64,000 bases of DNA, taken from Desulfuromonadaceae bacterium (GTDB taxonomy: Bacteria > Desulfobacterota > Desulfuromonadia > Geobacterales > Pseudopelobacteraceae). Of the stretch, positions 8,660 through 17,768 are shown piece by piece. Below the pieces are notes generated by a model. That model did not search any database and was not told the origin of the DNA. It worked only from the letters and a program-made list of their open reading frames with translations. The position numbers and the translations under genes were made by a program. Positions within the stretch are counted from its first letter, which is position 1; each line of letters opens with the position of its first letter. The DNA lies in contig JAQTQX010000005.1 of NCBI GenBank assembly GCA_028712075.1, positions 62,001-126,000 on the forward strand. Reading direction: 5' to 3'.

Positions 8660-9499
8660 ATGCCTTCATCGGAACAAAAAATAGCTGCACTGCAGCAAGC
8701 CGCCCAGGCAGCCCCGGAATATGCTGAGATCGTACCGCTGTTCATCGGCATCTATGATTATGTTAACGGCAAGGAGCAACAGACCGGTATTTTTTTCGAA
8801 GCATCACCTGATGCGCTGGAGCAAACCGGACAGGCACTTCCGCTGCTGAACAGCTCCGACCTGAGACTCAACCGCCAGCAGAGCGTTTCCTTTCTGCTCG
8901 GGGTCATTGACGTATTATCCGACAAAGGGCAGGAACATGACGAATATCTCCGGAAAATATCCGCAGCCCTCAGCAGCGGATCCGTTGATCCGGGCACACT
9001 CTTTCGTGCCATTCTGGAACGTGATCGGACACCGATTAATGATCTTGCAATCGAGTTGGCAGTTCCTGCCCCGTTGGTTGAATATATCTTCGAGATCCCC
9101 CTCAAGACCGCGCTGGAAGATTTTTCAGCCGGATACCCCGCCGAACAGTTTGCCGCATGGCAGGAAAGCTTCTGCCCGGTGTGCGGCTCCCGGGCCGGCA
9201 TGGCTGAATTATCCGGCGAAGAGGGACGGCGCATGCTCTCCTGCTCGGCCTGTTCCTTCAGCTGGCAGTTTAAACGTCTGGCCTGCGCCTATTGCGGCTG
9301 CGACGACCCGGAGCAGTTATCCTACTTTACCGCCGGGGAAGGCGCCACAAGGGTTGATACTTGCAAGGCATGCAGCCGCTACATCAAAACACGGGATTCG
9401 CGCAAAGGGAGCGTAGATACACCGCTGGAAATTGAAGACCTGCTAACGATCCACCTGGATCTGCTGGCAGCACGAGAAGGTTTTGAACGGGGGAAGTAA
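8660..9499 (+). CDS. fdhE: formate dehydrogenase accessory protein FdhE
   Basis: A 279-residue cytoplasmic protein with the four-cysteine rubredoxin-like pairs of FdhE: CPVCGSRAG, CSACSFSW, CAYCGCD and CKACSRYIKT, all within about residues 173-245. FdhE is needed for assembly of membrane formate dehydrogenases and binds the catalytic subunit before Tat export. The start ATG 8660 is preceded by AAGAGGAG. Position after fdnGHI fits a dedicated maturation role. Confidence 0.93.
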   Translation: MPSSEQKIAALQQAAQAAPEYAEIVPLFIGIYDYVNGKEQQTGIFFEASPDALEQTGQALPLLNSSDLRLNRQQSVSFLLGVIDVLSDKGQEHDEYLRKISAALSSGSVDPGTLFRAILERDRTPINDLAIELAVPAPLVEYIFEIPLKTALEDFSAGYPAEQFAAWQESFCPVCGSRAGMAELSGEEGRRMLSCSACSFSWQFKRLACAYCGCDDPEQLSYFTAGEGATRVDTCKACSRYIKTRDSRKGSVDTPLEIEDLLTIHLDLLAAREGFERGK

Positions 9500-9526
9500 C
9501 CCACTGAACATCAGGACAAACACTTT

Positions 9527-10876
9527 ATGCTCCGTTACGATAGAGGCATTACCACTGAAATACCGGACGAGTTTCCGGCTGAGTTCCCGGTCAAGCTAAC
9601 TGTTAATGGCCGCAACATCGCCACGCTGGTGGCCTCGCCCCACGAATTGCGCTTTCTCGTGGCCGGGTTCCTGCGAACGCAGGGATTTGTTCGAGAAATA
9701 GGCGATTTTCTGACCATGGGGGTGTGCGAAGACTCCGGCGAAGCCAGTATCCGTATCCGGGGAGAGCTGCCTGAGCGGCTCACCCCGGTGCTTACCTCTG
9801 GCTGCGGAACCGGTATCTCGTTTTCTTTCAACGCCGGAGCGCCGAAGCAGGTGCCATCTGACGCCACCTTTCCGGCGGAGGCGGTCTTTAGCGCCATGCG
9901 GAAGATGGGGCAACTTTCCGAACGTTATGGCCGTCATGGCGGCATCCATTCGGCGGCGATCAGCGACGGTAGCAAAATACTGCTGCATGCCGAAGATCTG
10001 GGGCGGCACAATACCATCGACCGGCTGGCGGGACAGGCGCTTTTCCTGGGAATTGACCTGACCGGGCGCATGCTGCTGACCTCAGGGCGGGTGTCAACCG
10101 AACTGGCATCCAAAGCCGCATCGCTGGGAATAGCACTGGTCGCCTCCCGCACATCGCCAACCGACATGGCGGTACGCATCTGCCGGGAAAGCGGCATCGG
10201 TCTGGTCGGCTACGTACGGGGTGAAAGCTTCCGTATTGCGGCCTGTCCGGAACGACTTCGGATGGCGCCGCGCGAACGTTTTTCCGACATCGCAGGAGTA
10301 ATCCTTGCCGGAGGCGAATCGAGCCGCATGGGACGCAACAAGGCGCTCATGGAGGTAAATGGTGAACGGATGGTGGAGACCGCCTACCGCCGCATGGCCG
10401 AGCTATTCGACGAAGTGCTGCTGGTCACGAATACGCCTGAAACCTACGACTTCATCCCCTGCCGCAAGATTGCCGACATCTATCCCGGCATGGGGCCGCT
10501 GGGCGGCATTCATGCCGCACTCTCGAGCTGCATCGCAGGCCGTGCCTTTGTCACCGCCTGCGACATGCCGGGGCTTAACCCCCGCTTGATCCGTGAACTG
10601 AGCAGCATGCCTGGCGGGGTTGATGTAGTCATCCCCGAAACCCCAGGCGGCCTGGAACCGCTGCACGCTGTCTACGCCAAAAGCTGCCTTCCCAAGATGG
10701 AGGCGATGTTGCGGGCGGGAGAACGGCGCATTCTCTCGTTTTTTGATCTGGCGCACGTCAGACTGGTACCGCGCGGCAAGATCGCCACACTGGATCCTGA
10801 TTACGCATCTTTCCGCAATGTCAACACGCTGGAAGATTACCAGCGGCTGGCACAGACCGAGAGACCGGCCGGCTGA
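9527..10876 (+). CDS. fdhD-mobA: FdhD-MobA fusion: sulfurtransferase and Mo-cofactor guanylyltransferase
   Basis: One 449-residue chain holds two maturation enzymes. Residues 1 to about 240 are FdhD: TSGCGTGIS (one cysteine where E. coli has a CxxC loop), GRHGGIHSAA, AEDLGRHNTIDRLAG and TSGRVSTELASKAA. FdhD passes sulfur from IscS to the cofactor of formate dehydrogenase. Residues from about 255 are MobA: GVILAGGESSRMGRNKAL, the nucleotide-binding loop, then GMGPLGGIHAAL and TACDMPGL. MobA attaches GMP to molybdopterin to make the bis-MGD form that FdnG needs. Both steps act on the same client, so the fusion is coherent. The gene follows fdhE by 27 bases. Confidence 0.95.
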   Translation: MLRYDRGITTEIPDEFPAEFPVKLTVNGRNIATLVASPHELRFLVAGFLRTQGFVREIGDFLTMGVCEDSGEASIRIRGELPERLTPVLTSGCGTGISFSFNAGAPKQVPSDATFPAEAVFSAMRKMGQLSERYGRHGGIHSAAISDGSKILLHAEDLGRHNTIDRLAGQALFLGIDLTGRMLLTSGRVSTELASKAASLGIALVASRTSPTDMAVRICRESGIGLVGYVRGESFRIAACPERLRMAPRERFSDIAGVILAGGESSRMGRNKALMEVNGERMVETAYRRMAELFDEVLLVTNTPETYDFIPCRKIADIYPGMGPLGGIHAALSSCIAGRAFVTACDMPGLNPRLIRELSSMPGGVDVVIPETPGGLEPLHAVYAKSCLPKMEAMLRAGERRILSFFDLAHVRLVPRGKIATLDPDYASFRNVNTLEDYQRLAQTERPAG

Positions 10877-10910
10877 ACACTCTGATCGGCAGGCTTCACG
10901 CACTGACCTT

Positions 10911-11198
10911 TCCGGACGGCTCATTCACGGCGCTGAAGGGAGCATCGGTATTATTTCCGCCGTTTCCGGCCATTTCTGCAGTGACTGCAACCGCATCAGG
11001 GTAACTTCAACCGGCCAGGCCAAGGGGTGTCTCTTTTCTGACTGCCGCGTCGACCTGGTACCAGCGCTGCGGCCACCCGACTGGGATCTGCTCGTTGACT
11101 TGCTGCGGGGCATTGTCGCCACAAAACCGGAACGTCACAATATCTCACGGGATGGTTACAGCCACAACAATTTTACTATGGCTCAAATAGGAGGATAG
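10911..11198 (+). pseudogene. moaA: moaA remnant, C-terminal Fe-S domain only
   Basis: The frame reads GSIGIIS, then CSDCNRIRVTSTGQAKGC, KPERHNIS and a final FTMAQIGG. This is the C-terminal part of GTP 3',8-cyclase MoaA, with the second cluster's C-x2-C-x13-C motif intact. The radical SAM N-terminus (about 220 residues) is missing and no start with a ribosome site is seen, so it cannot make cyclic pyranopterin. It probably arose by deletion next to fdhD-mobA; a full moaA must exist elsewhere if the Mo/W enzymes here are active. Confidence 0.85.
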
Positions 11199-11201
11199 GA
11201 A

Positions 11202-11630
11202 ATGGCAGAGGTAGTCGCTACCTGCGTTAGCGAGAAAACGGGGGAACGCAAGAAACCGGTAGCGACTGTGCTCTTGCGCGAAAATCATGGCATTGATGGC
11301 GATGCTCATGCCGGCGACTGGCATCGACAGGTAAGCCTGCTGGCAGCGGAGAGTATTGACAAAATGCTGAAGCTTGGGCTTGATGTTCATCCGGGAGATT
11401 TTGCCGAAAATATTACCACGAGCGGCATGGATCTTGTGTCACTGCCGATCGGCAGCCGCCTTCAAATTGGTGAAACAGTACTGGAGGTAACGCAGATCGG
11501 CAAGGAATGCCATACCCGTTGTGCCATATTTTACCAGGCCGGTGATTGTGTCATGCCAAAGGAGGGGATTTTTGCCCGGGTTATTATCGGCGGCACTGTC
11601 AGACCGGGGGATGCAATTACGCATCTGTAA
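11202..11630 (+). CDS. MOSC domain protein
   Basis: A 142-residue protein made of one MOSC domain: GIDGDAHAGDWHRQVSLLA, GDFAENITTSG, IGSRLQIGETVLEVTQIGKECHTRC and a final GGTVRPGDAI. The cysteine in GKECHTRC is at the place where MOSC proteins carry their sulfur or cofactor ligand. MOSC domains handle molybdenum cofactor sulfur or bind the cofactor directly. GGAGG precedes the ATG at 11202, right at the end of the moaA remnant. Fused MOSC-MogA proteins occur in relatives; here it stands alone. Confidence 0.9.
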   Translation: MAEVVATCVSEKTGERKKPVATVLLRENHGIDGDAHAGDWHRQVSLLAAESIDKMLKLGLDVHPGDFAENITTSGMDLVSLPIGSRLQIGETVLEVTQIGKECHTRCAIFYQAGDCVMPKEGIFARVIIGGTVRPGDAITHL

Positions 11631-11667
11631 CCTGAAAAGGTCGTAACGGCTCAGAACCAGTTTGCCA

Positions 11668-12069
11668 TCAGCAGGCGCTATACTCCATTCTCCCTGTCGA
11701 CGCTATCGCTGCTATTCTGTTGATGAGAACGGAAAAGTGCGTGATCGGCTTCTGGAACACATCCTCCTGTGTCATACCGAGAGCCCGCAATTCAGGTGAG
11801 GGCGAATAGGCCATGCCGGTGTGCAGCAGGTAGCCGGTAGCCGGGCAGACAGAATATGCCTGCACGATAAAGGCCTCCCCGGAAATACCTGCCAGCCGCA
11901 TATCGGAAATACAGACAACAGGACGAAGGAAGGCAATGTTCTCCAACGCCTCTTCACCACTATCCGCAAAATGTATGATGAAACCTTCATCCTCCAGAAA
12001 TGCCCCCATGGACTCCCGGACTATCTCATCATCATCTACAATCAGTATTGACACCTCAGATTTATTCAT
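11668..12069 (-). CDS. stand-alone response regulator receiver protein
   Basis: A 133-residue receiver domain with no output domain. VDDDE near residue 12 gives the acidic pocket, the phosphorylatable aspartate is in CISDMRLAG, and the switch threonine and lysine lie in LLHTG and VFQKPI. Start ATG 12069 follows AGGAGG and overlaps the kinase stop codon by four bases (ATGA), so the pair is translationally coupled. It probably relays or acts by protein contact; no DNA-binding part is present. Confidence 0.9.
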   Translation of the reverse strand: MNKSEVSILIVDDDEIVRESMGAFLEDEGFIIHFADSGEEALENIAFLRPVVCISDMRLAGISGEAFIVQAYSVCPATGYLLHTGMAYSPSPELRALGMTQEDVFQKPITHFSVLINRIAAIASTGRMEYSAC

Positions 12070-13313
12070 CCGTTCCTCCTGTGCAACGGAATCTTGATGG
12101 TAAAGCGGCTGCCCACACCCGGCTGGGACCACGCTTCTATCGTACCATGGTGTTCTCTGGTAACAATGGCATATGTGACAGACAGTCCGAGTCCAATACC
12201 GACTCCGATCTCTTTTGTCGAAAAGAACGGATCAAAAATCCGCAGTCGGATAGTTTCATCCATTCCCGGGCCGTTATCCTCAACTTCAATAGCAGCCATG
12301 CCGTCAACGCTGAGAGTCCGCACAGTGATGCGCGGATTCGCGACGGCTGCTTCCGAGATCGCCTGGGCGGCATTTTTCAGAATGTTCAGAAGCGCGTGCT
12401 CCATCTCGGAAACATTCATGGCAACCCGCAGTGTATCAGCACTGTACTCCCGCACCAGCTCAATATGGCGAAAATCATATAATTTTTTCATGTCATAATC
12501 AGTTGCAGCAAGAGCCAGCACCTGATCCAGAACGCTTGCAAGCACAACTGTCTCGATGCGCGAATGCCCCCGACGGCTGAATTTGAGCATGTTGGTGACG
12601 ATCTCGGCAGCTCGGGATCCGGCCGTTCGTATATGTTCCAAAAATTCAAATATATTACGCTTTTCCAGATAGGCCCGCACCTGATCAAGGCTGACTCCCA
12701 CCTCTTCGGCAGCCTTGCTGTTAGCCGGAATGGTTAATGAAACACGCCGTTCAATATTCTGGGCATGCTGCATAATGGCACCAAGTGGATTATTTATCTC
12801 ATGGGCCATACCGGCGGCGAGTCCACCGACCATCATCATTTTTTCTGACTGGATCATGCTCTCTTCAATACGGACGTGCTCAGTTATATCATCAATACGG
12901 ATAACCGCCATGCCCGAATTTTCATTACGCAGCGGATACACGTGCATGGAAAAATAGAGCACATCAGTGCCGCTACAATACTGAATCTTTGCGAAGGAGA
13001 TCGGATTCTGGCGGTCAATCGCTTCGGCGACCTGTCGCAGCTGCGGCGTGAAATGCGGGATCAACGATTCCAGCAACACCCCAAACGCCTCTGCAGCAGA
13101 AACACCGCTGAACAGCTCTAGTTGCCGATTGACAAGATCTACCCGCCCCTCACGATCAATCCGGGCAATAATTGAAGGAAGCGTGTCGAGCACATCGATC
13201 AGCGCTTTTTTCAGACGCTCATTATCTGCCAGGAGAACGCGTGAATCCGCTTTTTTCTGCAACGGCCCCTCGGCAGAGTCGCTATTTTCGTCAGTTCCTG
13301 CTTTTTCAATCAT
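12066..13313 (-). CDS. PAS-domain sensor histidine kinase, NtrB-like
   Basis: About 415 residues without membrane segments. After an acidic start and short coiled coil, a PAS domain covers about residues 30-155. The H-box is GMAHEINNPLGAIMQHAQN with the phospho-accepting His; the N-box is LLNILKNAAQAI, the G1 box VEDNGPGMD, and the G2 box GVGIGLGLSVTYAIV. I placed the start at ATG 13313 although its ribosome site is weak; a TTG at 13382 is possible. It should phosphorylate the overlapping receiver. The signal is unknown, and its cytoplasmic PAS suggests a redox or metabolite cue. Confidence 0.9.
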   Translation of the reverse strand: MIEKAGTDENSDSAEGPLQKKADSRVLLADNERLKKALIDVLDTLPSIIARIDREGRVDLVNRQLELFSGVSAAEAFGVLLESLIPHFTPQLRQVAEAIDRQNPISFAKIQYCSGTDVLYFSMHVYPLRNENSGMAVIRIDDITEHVRIEESMIQSEKMMMVGGLAAGMAHEINNPLGAIMQHAQNIERRVSLTIPANSKAAEEVGVSLDQVRAYLEKRNIFEFLEHIRTAGSRAAEIVTNMLKFSRRGHSRIETVVLASVLDQVLALAATDYDMKKLYDFRHIELVREYSADTLRVAMNVSEMEHALLNILKNAAQAISEAAVANPRITVRTLSVDGMAAIEVEDNGPGMDETIRLRIFDPFFSTKEIGVGIGLGLSVTYAIVTREHHGTIEAWSQPGVGSRFTIKIPLHRRNG

Positions 13314-13382
13314 GGTGTGATCGCTTTCGCTATCAATAGTGCTAAGCTCGCTTATTTGTAGGCAGTAAACTCGATAAAACAA

Positions 13383-14954
13383 CTACACTTCTGACCACTC
13401 TCCATTGACAAAACGCCGCAACCGGAGGGGGTTGTCATTCTGTAGCGGTTCCGGCAACAAACTGTCCAGGTACCCCTGGTAGCAGACAGGGCGCAGAAAA
13501 CGGTCAATAGCCAGCGTTCCGACTGATGTGCAGCGACTGTCCGAGGTGGCCGGAAACGGTCCGCCATGCACCATGGCCTCGCAAACTTCGACGCCGGTGG
13601 GAAAGGCGTTGAGAATAACACGCCCGACCCTGCATTCCAGAGCCGTAACCACCGGCTTGCAATTCGGCAGGTCGCTGTCGGCAGCAAAGATGCTCGCCGT
13701 GAGATGCCCGCTAAGGTCCGGAATAATTTCCAGCAGCTCTTGAAGGCCTTGTACCGCCACCAGCATCGTTACCGGGCCGAACACCTCTTTTTCCAGCGGG
13801 CGGGACGGTACTTTCAACAGCTCTGAAGAGGCCTTGAACAGGCAGGCAAAAGCACTGTTCTCATCCGTAGCGGCTCCGGCAAGTATTTCAACCCCCGAAA
13901 TTCCGGATAACGTTTTGATTCCGTTCCGATAATTGTTCAGCACTGCCCGGTTAAGCATGACCGCCGGAGGTTTGCATGCCATCTCGGTTGCGAGGTACTG
14001 GCTGAACCGGTCAAAATCTTCGCCGGCACAACCGATAACCAACCCCGGATTGGTGCAAAATTGACCGGCGCCGAGCGTCACGGAGGCCGCCAGTCCGGAT
14101 GCAATATCAGCTCCCCGCTCCTGAATGGCCCCCGGAAACATGAAGACCGGATTGATACTCGACATTTCGGCAAAGACCGGAATCGGCTCGGGACGTCTGG
14201 CGACTATTTCTGCAAGCGCCCTCCCCCCCTGCAATGATCCGGTAAAAGCAACTGCCTTGATTTCCGGACAGCAGATCAGTTCTGCACCCACGGAATCACC
14301 GAACAGCATGCCGAACACCCCTGCCGGCATACCACACAGTTCAACCGCCCGTACCACCGCCTGAGCCACCAGCTCCGAAGTGACCGGATGCCCGGAATGA
14401 GCCTTGACCACCACCGGGCATCCGGCGGCAAGCGCTGATGCGGTGTCACCACCAGCGACAGAGAACGCCAGCGGGAAATTACCGGCACCGAACACGGTCA
14501 CCGGGCCAAGAGCGATCCGGTACTGACGGATATCGGGACGCGGCAGCGGCTGACGCTCCGGAAGCGCCGTATCGATACGTATTCCGAGAAAATCTCCGCG
14601 GCGTACTACGGCTGCAAACAGGCGCAGCTGGCTGCTGGTTCGCAGGCGTTCGCCCCGGATGCGCTGCTCTGGAAGGCCGGTTTCAAGCATGACGACATTG
14701 ATAAAGGTGTCGTCAAGCGCATCTATCTCAATGGCAATGGCTTCAAGAAACCGGGCCCGCTCCTCAAGGCCGGTTGCCCGATACACCGGACAAGCAACGG
14801 CAGCGGCAGCGGCAGCCGCTGATATTTCCGCTCCGGTTGCCTGGTGAAACTGATACGGCAAGGATTCGTCATTGCGGGCATCATATGAATAAAATGTTGT
14901 TGCGGATTTACCAATCCGTTTTCCATCAATAAACTGTGTACCAACAATTTCCAT
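13383..14954 (-). CDS. aldehyde dehydrogenase, 2-oxoglutarate semialdehyde type
   Basis: A 523-residue NAD(P)-dependent aldehyde dehydrogenase. The nucleotide-binding FGAGNFPLAFSVAGGD, the general-base glutamate in FAEMSSINPVF and the catalytic cysteine in GAGQFCTNPG are intact. Sequence style and the C-terminal RRFVNGEWSEV match the subgroup annotated 2,5-dioxovalerate (alpha-ketoglutaric semialdehyde) dehydrogenase, though other semialdehydes are possible. I chose ATG 14954 (MEIVGTQFIDGK), preceded by CGAGGA, over a frame running 66 codons further. A sigma-54-like site lies 88 bases upstream. In this context a C5 semialdehyde from amino acid or polyamine breakdown is a plausible substrate. 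Confidence 0.85.
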   Translation of the reverse strand: MEIVGTQFIDGKRIGKSATTFYSYDARNDESLPYQFHQATGAEISAAAAAAAVACPVYRATGLEERARFLEAIAIEIDALDDTFINVVMLETGLPEQRIRGERLRTSSQLRLFAAVVRRGDFLGIRIDTALPERQPLPRPDIRQYRIALGPVTVFGAGNFPLAFSVAGGDTASALAAGCPVVVKAHSGHPVTSELVAQAVVRAVELCGMPAGVFGMLFGDSVGAELICCPEIKAVAFTGSLQGGRALAEIVARRPEPIPVFAEMSSINPVFMFPGAIQERGADIASGLAASVTLGAGQFCTNPGLVIGCAGEDFDRFSQYLATEMACKPPAVMLNRAVLNNYRNGIKTLSGISGVEILAGAATDENSAFACLFKASSELLKVPSRPLEKEVFGPVTMLVAVQGLQELLEIIPDLSGHLTASIFAADSDLPNCKPVVTALECRVGRVILNAFPTGVEVCEAMVHGGPFPATSDSRCTSVGTLAIDRFLRPVCYQGYLDSLLPEPLQNDNPLRLRRFVNGEWSEV

Positions 14955-15041
14955 TTTTTCCTCGTTGATGATGGTTCGCTTTCCGAAGCCCCTCTGTTGG
15001 AATGAATCATGCATTTGAACTGTCTGTTTTTTGAAAAATCG

Positions 15042-15056
15042 GCACAATTGCTGCCA
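15042..15056 (-). promoter_or_regulatory. candidate sigma-54 promoter for the aldehyde dehydrogenase gene
   Basis: On the minus strand the site reads TGGCAGCAATTGTGC: perfect TGGCA at -24 and GTGC at -12 with correct spacing. The GTGC form of the -12 box is shared with the two best sites at 24023 and 37265. It is 88 bases from the ATG at 14954. Confidence 0.5.
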
Positions 15057-15069
15057 ATATGGAGAACAG

Positions 15070-15888
15070 ATGGAAACCCTGGACTTTAAAGCATTTGCCC
15101 TCAATGGAGAACTTGACCTCAACAAACTGGCCGCCAGCCTCGGTATTACCAAACACTATCGCTGGGAGGAGCCGATGCTGCTCAATCCGGTGACACTGAC
15201 TCCGGTAGAGGATACTGAAAAAGAGCATCTCGTGGTGTATCTCTACTACTTCGGCGGCATTGTGTTCGTCAATTGCAGTGAAGAAATTATCAGCAGCCTT
15301 TTTGGCAAGCTTGCCAAGATCAGCGACCTGTTCCGCAATTCTCTGCAGTTGCGCTACAAGGACGATTATGCTCTCAAGCAAGGTGAGTCGGAGAAGACTG
15401 TCATCACCAATGATTATGCGGTGATGCCCGCTCTTGACCAGGTGTTTGTGGACATCGTCTGCTTTGTCATCGCCAAGTCGGTGGCGCTGGATCAGATTGA
15501 AAACCGCATGGACTCTGTACTTGACGAGGTTGAAGAACTTATTGAAAAGCTGCGTTCCGGCAAATTGGGAATCACCGACGAAAAGCTGGCAAAGCTGGCG
15601 TCATCAATCCTGACGTTCAAATACGCCTCGATCTCCTACATCATGGTGTTGGACAAGCCGGAAATCACCTGGGACCATCCGGAAGCAAACCGGCTTTACA
15701 AAACCATGGCCAATCTGTTCGAGTTATCACAGCGGTTTCAGGAAATCCAGCACAAATCTGACACCCTGAAGGATGTGCTCGATGTTGTGACCGGCCTGTC
15801 CCATGCCCAGCGTTCGACCCGCCTGGAATGGATTATCATCATCCTCATCTTTGTTGAAATCCTGATGTCGCTGTTTTGGAAACATTAA
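15070..15888 (+). CDS. DUF155/RMD1 (YagE) family membrane-anchored protein
   Basis: A 272-residue protein of the RMD1/YagE/DUF155 family, recognised from HLVVYLYYFGGIVFVNC, LPALDQVF-like MPALDQVFVDIVCFVIAKSVALDQIE, and the C-terminal membrane segment WIIIILIFVEILMSLFW. Mitochondrial relatives (RMND1) anchor ribosomes near the membrane; the bacterial role is not settled. Start ATG 15070 has GGAGA upstream. It is divergent from the aldehyde dehydrogenase and converges on AOR1 with only four bases between stops. Confidence 0.85.
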   Translation: METLDFKAFALNGELDLNKLAASLGITKHYRWEEPMLLNPVTLTPVEDTEKEHLVVYLYYFGGIVFVNCSEEIISSLFGKLAKISDLFRNSLQLRYKDDYALKQGESEKTVITNDYAVMPALDQVFVDIVCFVIAKSVALDQIENRMDSVLDEVEELIEKLRSGKLGITDEKLAKLASSILTFKYASISYIMVLDKPEITWDHPEANRLYKTMANLFELSQRFQEIQHKSDTLKDVLDVVTGLSHAQRSTRLEWIIIILIFVEILMSLFWKH

Positions 15889-15892
15889 ACAC

Positions 15893-17743
15893 TTATTTTG
15901 CTTCCGGCAGCAACCCTGCCAATTCCGGTTCAAAGACCGCCCAAACCTTATCCTGCAGCTCTGCAATAAATTCCGGAGTGGTTATGTTCGGCAGCTTGAT
16001 ATTCGGGTTCGGCCGTTCCCACACTTCAGCAGGGAGCGTGTATTCGGATTTTTCATATCCCTGCCGCAACTCAAGAGCCAGGCCGCGCAGAAAAGCCCTG
16101 CGCACGGCGGCGGCCAGGTTTTCAACCGTCACGTCCAGATTGAACTCACTCTTGAGGCAGTCCACCACCATCTGTGTGCAGATCCCCTTGGTAATATCAA
16201 AAAACTTGCAGAGCCCGATCATATCAAAACCGACAATCTGGAGTTTGCTCATGGTAATCCCCTGAACCCAGGACTCCATATCCGACTTTCCTTCGCGGGT
16301 CAGCAGGCCGTACGTTCCCATTGACATATGCCCGCCGGCAATCGCCCAGGCATATCCCGGATTGGTCTCAGGCTGGTACGCCGGTATCTCCAGGCCTTTG
16401 ACATGGTAGGCGTAGGATGTTTCTCCGGTACTCTCGGAGAGGCGCTTTGAGCCCTTCCCGATCTCCGGCAGTCTGCCCAATCCGGCTAGTGTGACAAGCT
16501 CTTCTATTTTTGCAAAATTGCCAAAGGTGGCACCATTTGCCAGAGGTCGCTCAGGATGCCGCTCATTATAGGAGAGCAGATAGGAAATGGTCACCCCCAG
16601 AGAAATCGAGTCCATGCCGTAATTGTCGCACAGATGGATCAGCCGGGCAGCCTTGCCGGCCTCATGGATACCGATATTGGTGCCGAGAAGATTAAGGGGT
16701 TCATAGTCGAATTTGGCCAGAAACCTTCCGCTACTGCCGTCTTCCTTTTTTTCATGAATATTGTTGTGGCAGGTTATTCCGCAGCGAAAGCAAGCCTCAG
16801 ATTTGATCAGATACTGCTTTTCCACCTGTTCGCGAAACAACTTCTCCGGCAGATCGTTCCCCTGCGGCCGGAAATTGTTTACCGGCACGGCATGAAACGT
16901 CTGCAAGACATCGTACGCAGCCCAGGTTCCTCCGCCGCCGCCGCGACTGACCGGTTGAAGGCGCGCCGAACCGCCCCCTTTGACAACGTTGATGTTGACG
17001 CTTTTGACCTCGGGCGTGAGGGCCTTGATCTTGTCGCTGCTCTGGACAACCAGTGCGAGGAGGTTTTTGTACCCCATCAGGCTGCCCATACCGCCGCGTC
17101 CGGCAAAACGCATTTTGTCCTCACCTGACTTGAGCTGATTGTCGGTCGAGAGCGCCACCGCGCCCATATAGACATTTTCCCAGTTCTCACCGGCCTGGCC
17201 AATGGTTGCAAAGTGGGCGTTGCGGCCGTACTCCTTCTGCAGAACCATCATTTTATCGTGGGTGGTAAGGCCGGCCAGATGATCCGCCGGCTTCAACTCT
17301 ACCAGCGGCCCCTCCGCAGTTTCCCTGATCAACGCATAGACCGGTTGCGGCGAACGGTTTTCAAAGATCAGTTCATCCAGACCGGTCCATTTGAATTTGG
17401 CGCCGAAGTTGCCGCTGCCGGTTGACCACATGGCGGCCGGCAACCCTTTTTTCGACTCCTTGAGCGGGCTGTAACCGGAAAAATAAGTACGCATACCGGT
17501 CATGGCGCTGCTGCCGGTGAGCAGGCCGGTATTGACTATCAGTGGATTTTCCTCGCAATAGGCGTGATTGATCTGACGTTCCGCTAAAATCTGGAATGAA
17601 CGGCCAAACCCTCCCAGGACATCCTCCAGATTACGGCAGGGCACATCGTCGAGGCGCATGGTGCCTCTCTTCAGATCGATCGTGCAGCGCGAGTAGACGA
17701 CTGAAGCAGGTTCAGAAGCAGGATCAGAGGTGAAATAGTTCAT
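15893..17743 (-). CDS. aor: aldehyde:ferredoxin oxidoreductase AOR1 (tungsten type)
   Basis: A 616-residue cytoplasmic enzyme of the AOR family that oxidises aldehydes to acids with ferredoxin, using a tungsten bis-pyranopterin. The N-terminal domain has GGFGRS and TGSGNFG, the cofactor-binding middle has RFAGRGGMGSLMGYKNL, and the cluster cysteines include CFRCGITCHNN (about 326-333) with a later cysteine near CDNYGMDSISLG. Start ATG 17743 follows AAGGAG. It lies 25 bases behind a MoaD-like gene and a glutamate dehydrogenase, forming one operon. The substrate is probably an aldehyde from amino acid catabolism (inference). It is clearly divergent from AOR2 at 35347-37131. Confidence 0.93.
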   Translation of the reverse strand: MNYFTSDPASEPASVVYSRCTIDLKRGTMRLDDVPCRNLEDVLGGFGRSFQILAERQINHAYCEENPLIVNTGLLTGSSAMTGMRTYFSGYSPLKESKKGLPAAMWSTGSGNFGAKFKWTGLDELIFENRSPQPVYALIRETAEGPLVELKPADHLAGLTTHDKMMVLQKEYGRNAHFATIGQAGENWENVYMGAVALSTDNQLKSGEDKMRFAGRGGMGSLMGYKNLLALVVQSSDKIKALTPEVKSVNINVVKGGGSARLQPVSRGGGGGTWAAYDVLQTFHAVPVNNFRPQGNDLPEKLFREQVEKQYLIKSEACFRCGITCHNNIHEKKEDGSSGRFLAKFDYEPLNLLGTNIGIHEAGKAARLIHLCDNYGMDSISLGVTISYLLSYNERHPERPLANGATFGNFAKIEELVTLAGLGRLPEIGKGSKRLSESTGETSYAYHVKGLEIPAYQPETNPGYAWAIAGGHMSMGTYGLLTREGKSDMESWVQGITMSKLQIVGFDMIGLCKFFDITKGICTQMVVDCLKSEFNLDVTVENLAAAVRRAFLRGLALELRQGYEKSEYTLPAEVWERPNPNIKLPNITTPEFIAELQDKVWAVFEPELAGLLPEAK

Positions 17744-17768
17744 ACTGAATCTCCTTATCTATTAATCA

